60,000 bases of DNA from Polytrichum commune. Lineage: Eukaryota > Streptophyta > Polytrichopsida > Polytrichales > Polytrichaceae. The notes beneath the pieces are model-generated. The model saw nothing but the letters and a program-made list of their open reading frames with translations, searched no databases and was not told where the DNA came from. The position numbers were made by a program, and so were the translations under genes. Each line of letters begins with the position of its first letter. Positions within the stretch are counted from its first letter, which is position 1. Location of the stretch: assembly GCA_950295325.1 (NCBI GenBank), contig OX485803.1, positions 994,001 through 1,054,000 on the forward strand, in the 5' to 3' direction. Of the stretch, positions 58,061-60,000 are shown piece after piece.

Positions 58061-58111
58061 CATGCGGGGAGGAAGACTTCAAGGACCTATCTTCACCTTC
58101 CCGTCCGCAGT

Positions 58112-58620
58112 TTCAGATGTGCGCAGTGGTGGTTTATGCATGAGTGACTTTTCCCTTTCAAGTTGGAACTTGAGGCCGCAAGTTGATGCATTTTATTTGA
58201 GCATCTATTCGTTAATGCTTACTTTGAAGAGCATCATTTAAATTAGCGAGCGTTTCTGGCAACGGGAAGTATAATATGGAAAATACTGATAATACGTCCA
58301 TTTTCTGTCGAGAATGTTCATTGTGAAACTGCGGTAGGCTGGAATCTAGTCTTAGTGTAGGGTGTGAATTTTAGATGTTCGCAGTGGGGGTTTATGCCTG
58401 AGTGATTTTACTCTTTCAAATTGAGGCTGCAAATTGGTGCTTATTCATCTGCATTTTATCTCAGCATCTTTTCTGATAATGCTTCCTGTGAAGAGTATCA
58501 TCTAAATTACCGAGTATTTCTGGAAATGGGAATGTAACATGTAAAATACTGATAGTACGTCCATTTTCCTTGGAGAATGTTCATTGTTAAACTGCGGTAG
58601 GCTGGAATCTGGTCTTAGTG
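58112..58620. repeat. Tandem duplication, unit about 258-264 bp
   Basis: 58112-58356 and 58370-58620 are two diverged copies in direct order. They share AAATACTGATA-TACGTCCATT, GAATGTTCATTGT and AAACTGCGGTAGGCTGGAAT. Neither copy has an open frame across it, so it is probably intronic or intergenic. Confidence 0.9.
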
Positions 58621-60000
58621 AATTTACCGATGAATCGTCGAACACTGTGGATATGTGCGTGTCTCAATACAGCATTTTTAATTCCTTGTCGCTGGAAGGA
58701 GTGCCAGTCTCAGAGACTTAATTTGACTTTTCCCAATACTAAGGTTTGCACTGTTTTTCATGTATGATGAGGTCTATACTTGCTACCTTGTAGCGGACGA
58801 TTTGAAAGTTCATTATCGAGGAATTTCTTAAATACCTCGAGTCAATCCAGCCGTCCCAGGCATCCCTGTTCTGATACTTAAAAGTGCAAAATAATTGTCT
58901 TTAAAAACTTAGAGTTCATTGGGTTTATATGTGAGATGTCTGCAGCAGCTCTCAAGAAAATCTTCATCCGTAACATTCTGAGGCTCCAGACAATGGCTTA
59001 CAAATTTTTGTCAGCAATGTGTGCCTACTGCTGAAATTTTGTGAATCCTTTACAGCAGTTGAACTCCACGCAATTCCGTGTCATCCTTGACTTTCAGGAT
59101 GTTCTTATAGCTGGAATGTTTATTGTGGCTGGAGTGCTATAGAAGAGACAAAAAAGCCGATTTAGGACAACCACAACCTCTGGATTCTTACCGCTGGACC
59201 TAGCAGTTCGTGAATTCAGAAGGCTGGATTGACTTAATTGCAATCTAGAATTCCTTTGTAATGTCCTCATATCAATTTGTGCAATGGCCTGACGAGCGTA
59301 AGACTTGGAATGAATCTGGCAATTTCAGATTAAAGACGAACGGTTTTAAGACTTTTACAGTCAACGGCAGTTGCTTCTGTAGTCAGCATCCTATCAAAAC
59401 CTGCATCTTACCAATTGCTGCAGCAATGCCTCTCAGGGCCCGCCTACCCTGCCTCGGTGCTGTGAGTGGATCCCTAGAACTCATACCTTACCGAATCTAT
59501 CGTTTCCTTCTGTGTCTTGTGCACCTTGTTCATAAGCTATTTACTGGATACTGAAATCTTGCAACTTTTACATCCCCTGGAGGAAGGGATCGTGAGGAGG
59601 AAGTATATTGGAATGTAGGGCCGATGATTTTTGAAATGTATCAGCTACAGTTCTGGTCAGAGAATGGGAACCTCAGGATAAGAGCATAAGTTTAGGTTCT
59701 TTGTTTTTTTTTTGTTTTTCTGAACTTTTTGGAGTAGGAGTATGGCCACCATTCTTCAAGATTCCAGTTTTGATATCACACTTAGTTATCTATCAACTTC
59801 GACATGTGTTTATTTCAAAAGCATACAAGAGCATGCATGTGCACAATACCACAGTACTCAGAAATATCTGGTGAGTGAAAGGTTGTAGCTGTCTGGTTGC
59901 AAGTTGTTGCAATCTTCTCACTTGAGTATGCATGCATATAAATCTGATTTTTAACTTATGATAGGAAAAGGTACAACTTACTCTGGGACAGTATTACTGG
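58621..60000. other. Unassigned, possible intron/UTR of a gene extending right
   Basis: A 97-codon plus-strand frame (59261-59554) has no recognised domain. No other supported feature is seen before the window ends. Confidence 0.3.

Noticed and set aside
59261-59554. 97-codon open frame near the right edge
   Set aside because: No recognisable domain, splice context or codon bias distinguishing it from chance.
1-60000. CRISPR arrays, rRNA or tRNA genes, riboswitches
   Set aside because: None seen; tandem repeats present have the wrong unit length and no spacer structure, and no tRNA-like B-box plus cloverleaf was recognised by eye.

Overview
The window reads as nuclear DNA of a land plant. 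It has intron-rich genes with GT-AG introns, a plant-type clathrin heavy chain, a small family of non-specific lipid-transfer-like (8-cysteine) proteins, and a kinase with a DUF1221-like N-terminal region. That kinase architecture, together with the unusual lipid-transfer proteins, points to a non-seed plant, most likely a bryophyte (moss-like). The clade is an inference; no organism-specific marker was seen.

Layout. 0.1-2.4 kb: the 3' part of a protein kinase gene (minus strand) that runs off the left edge. 3.4-5.5 kb: two back-to-back foldback elements (MITEs), a ~139-bp tandem repeat and a pentanucleotide microsatellite. 5.9-13.7 kb: a decayed PIF/Harbinger region (DDE transposase on +, Myb/SANT-like ORF on -). 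A Ty1/copia retrotransposon (7133-10893, minus orientation) is inserted inside the transposase reading frame. A small hAT-like MITE and a 96-bp tandem repeat lie nearby. 14-20 kb: gene-poor, with one well-defined Tourist-like MITE. 20-25.6 kb: three paralogous lipid-transfer-like genes (minus, plus, minus), the third with a nonsense codon in its tiny last exon. 25.9-28.6 kb: a nest of DNA transposons, with a pogo-like element enclosing a hAT element that has an exact 8-bp target duplication. 29.6-41.5 kb: a complete clathrin heavy chain gene (minus strand, 30 exons per transcript, 1701 aa). 42-57 kb: a long gene-poor AT-rich stretch with degraded transposon pieces. 57.3-60 kb: a GC-rich patch followed by a duplicated ~258-bp block, perhaps the 5' end of a gene lying to the right.

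The most notable signal is in the clathrin gene. Exon 7 exists as two consecutive homologous 109-nt copies (38527-38635 and 38366-38474), each with its own splice sites and the same phases. They are separated by only a 52-nt intron. Including both or neither breaks the frame, so the gene looks built for mutually exclusive splicing that swaps 36 residues of the adaptor-binding beta-propeller. I know of no description of this for plant clathrin, but I could not search.

The genes do not form a functional pathway. They are independent loci set in transposon-rich DNA. Clathrin acts in vesicle coat formation, the lipid-transfer-like proteins are probably secreted or apoplastic, and the kinase is probably a cytosolic signalling protein.
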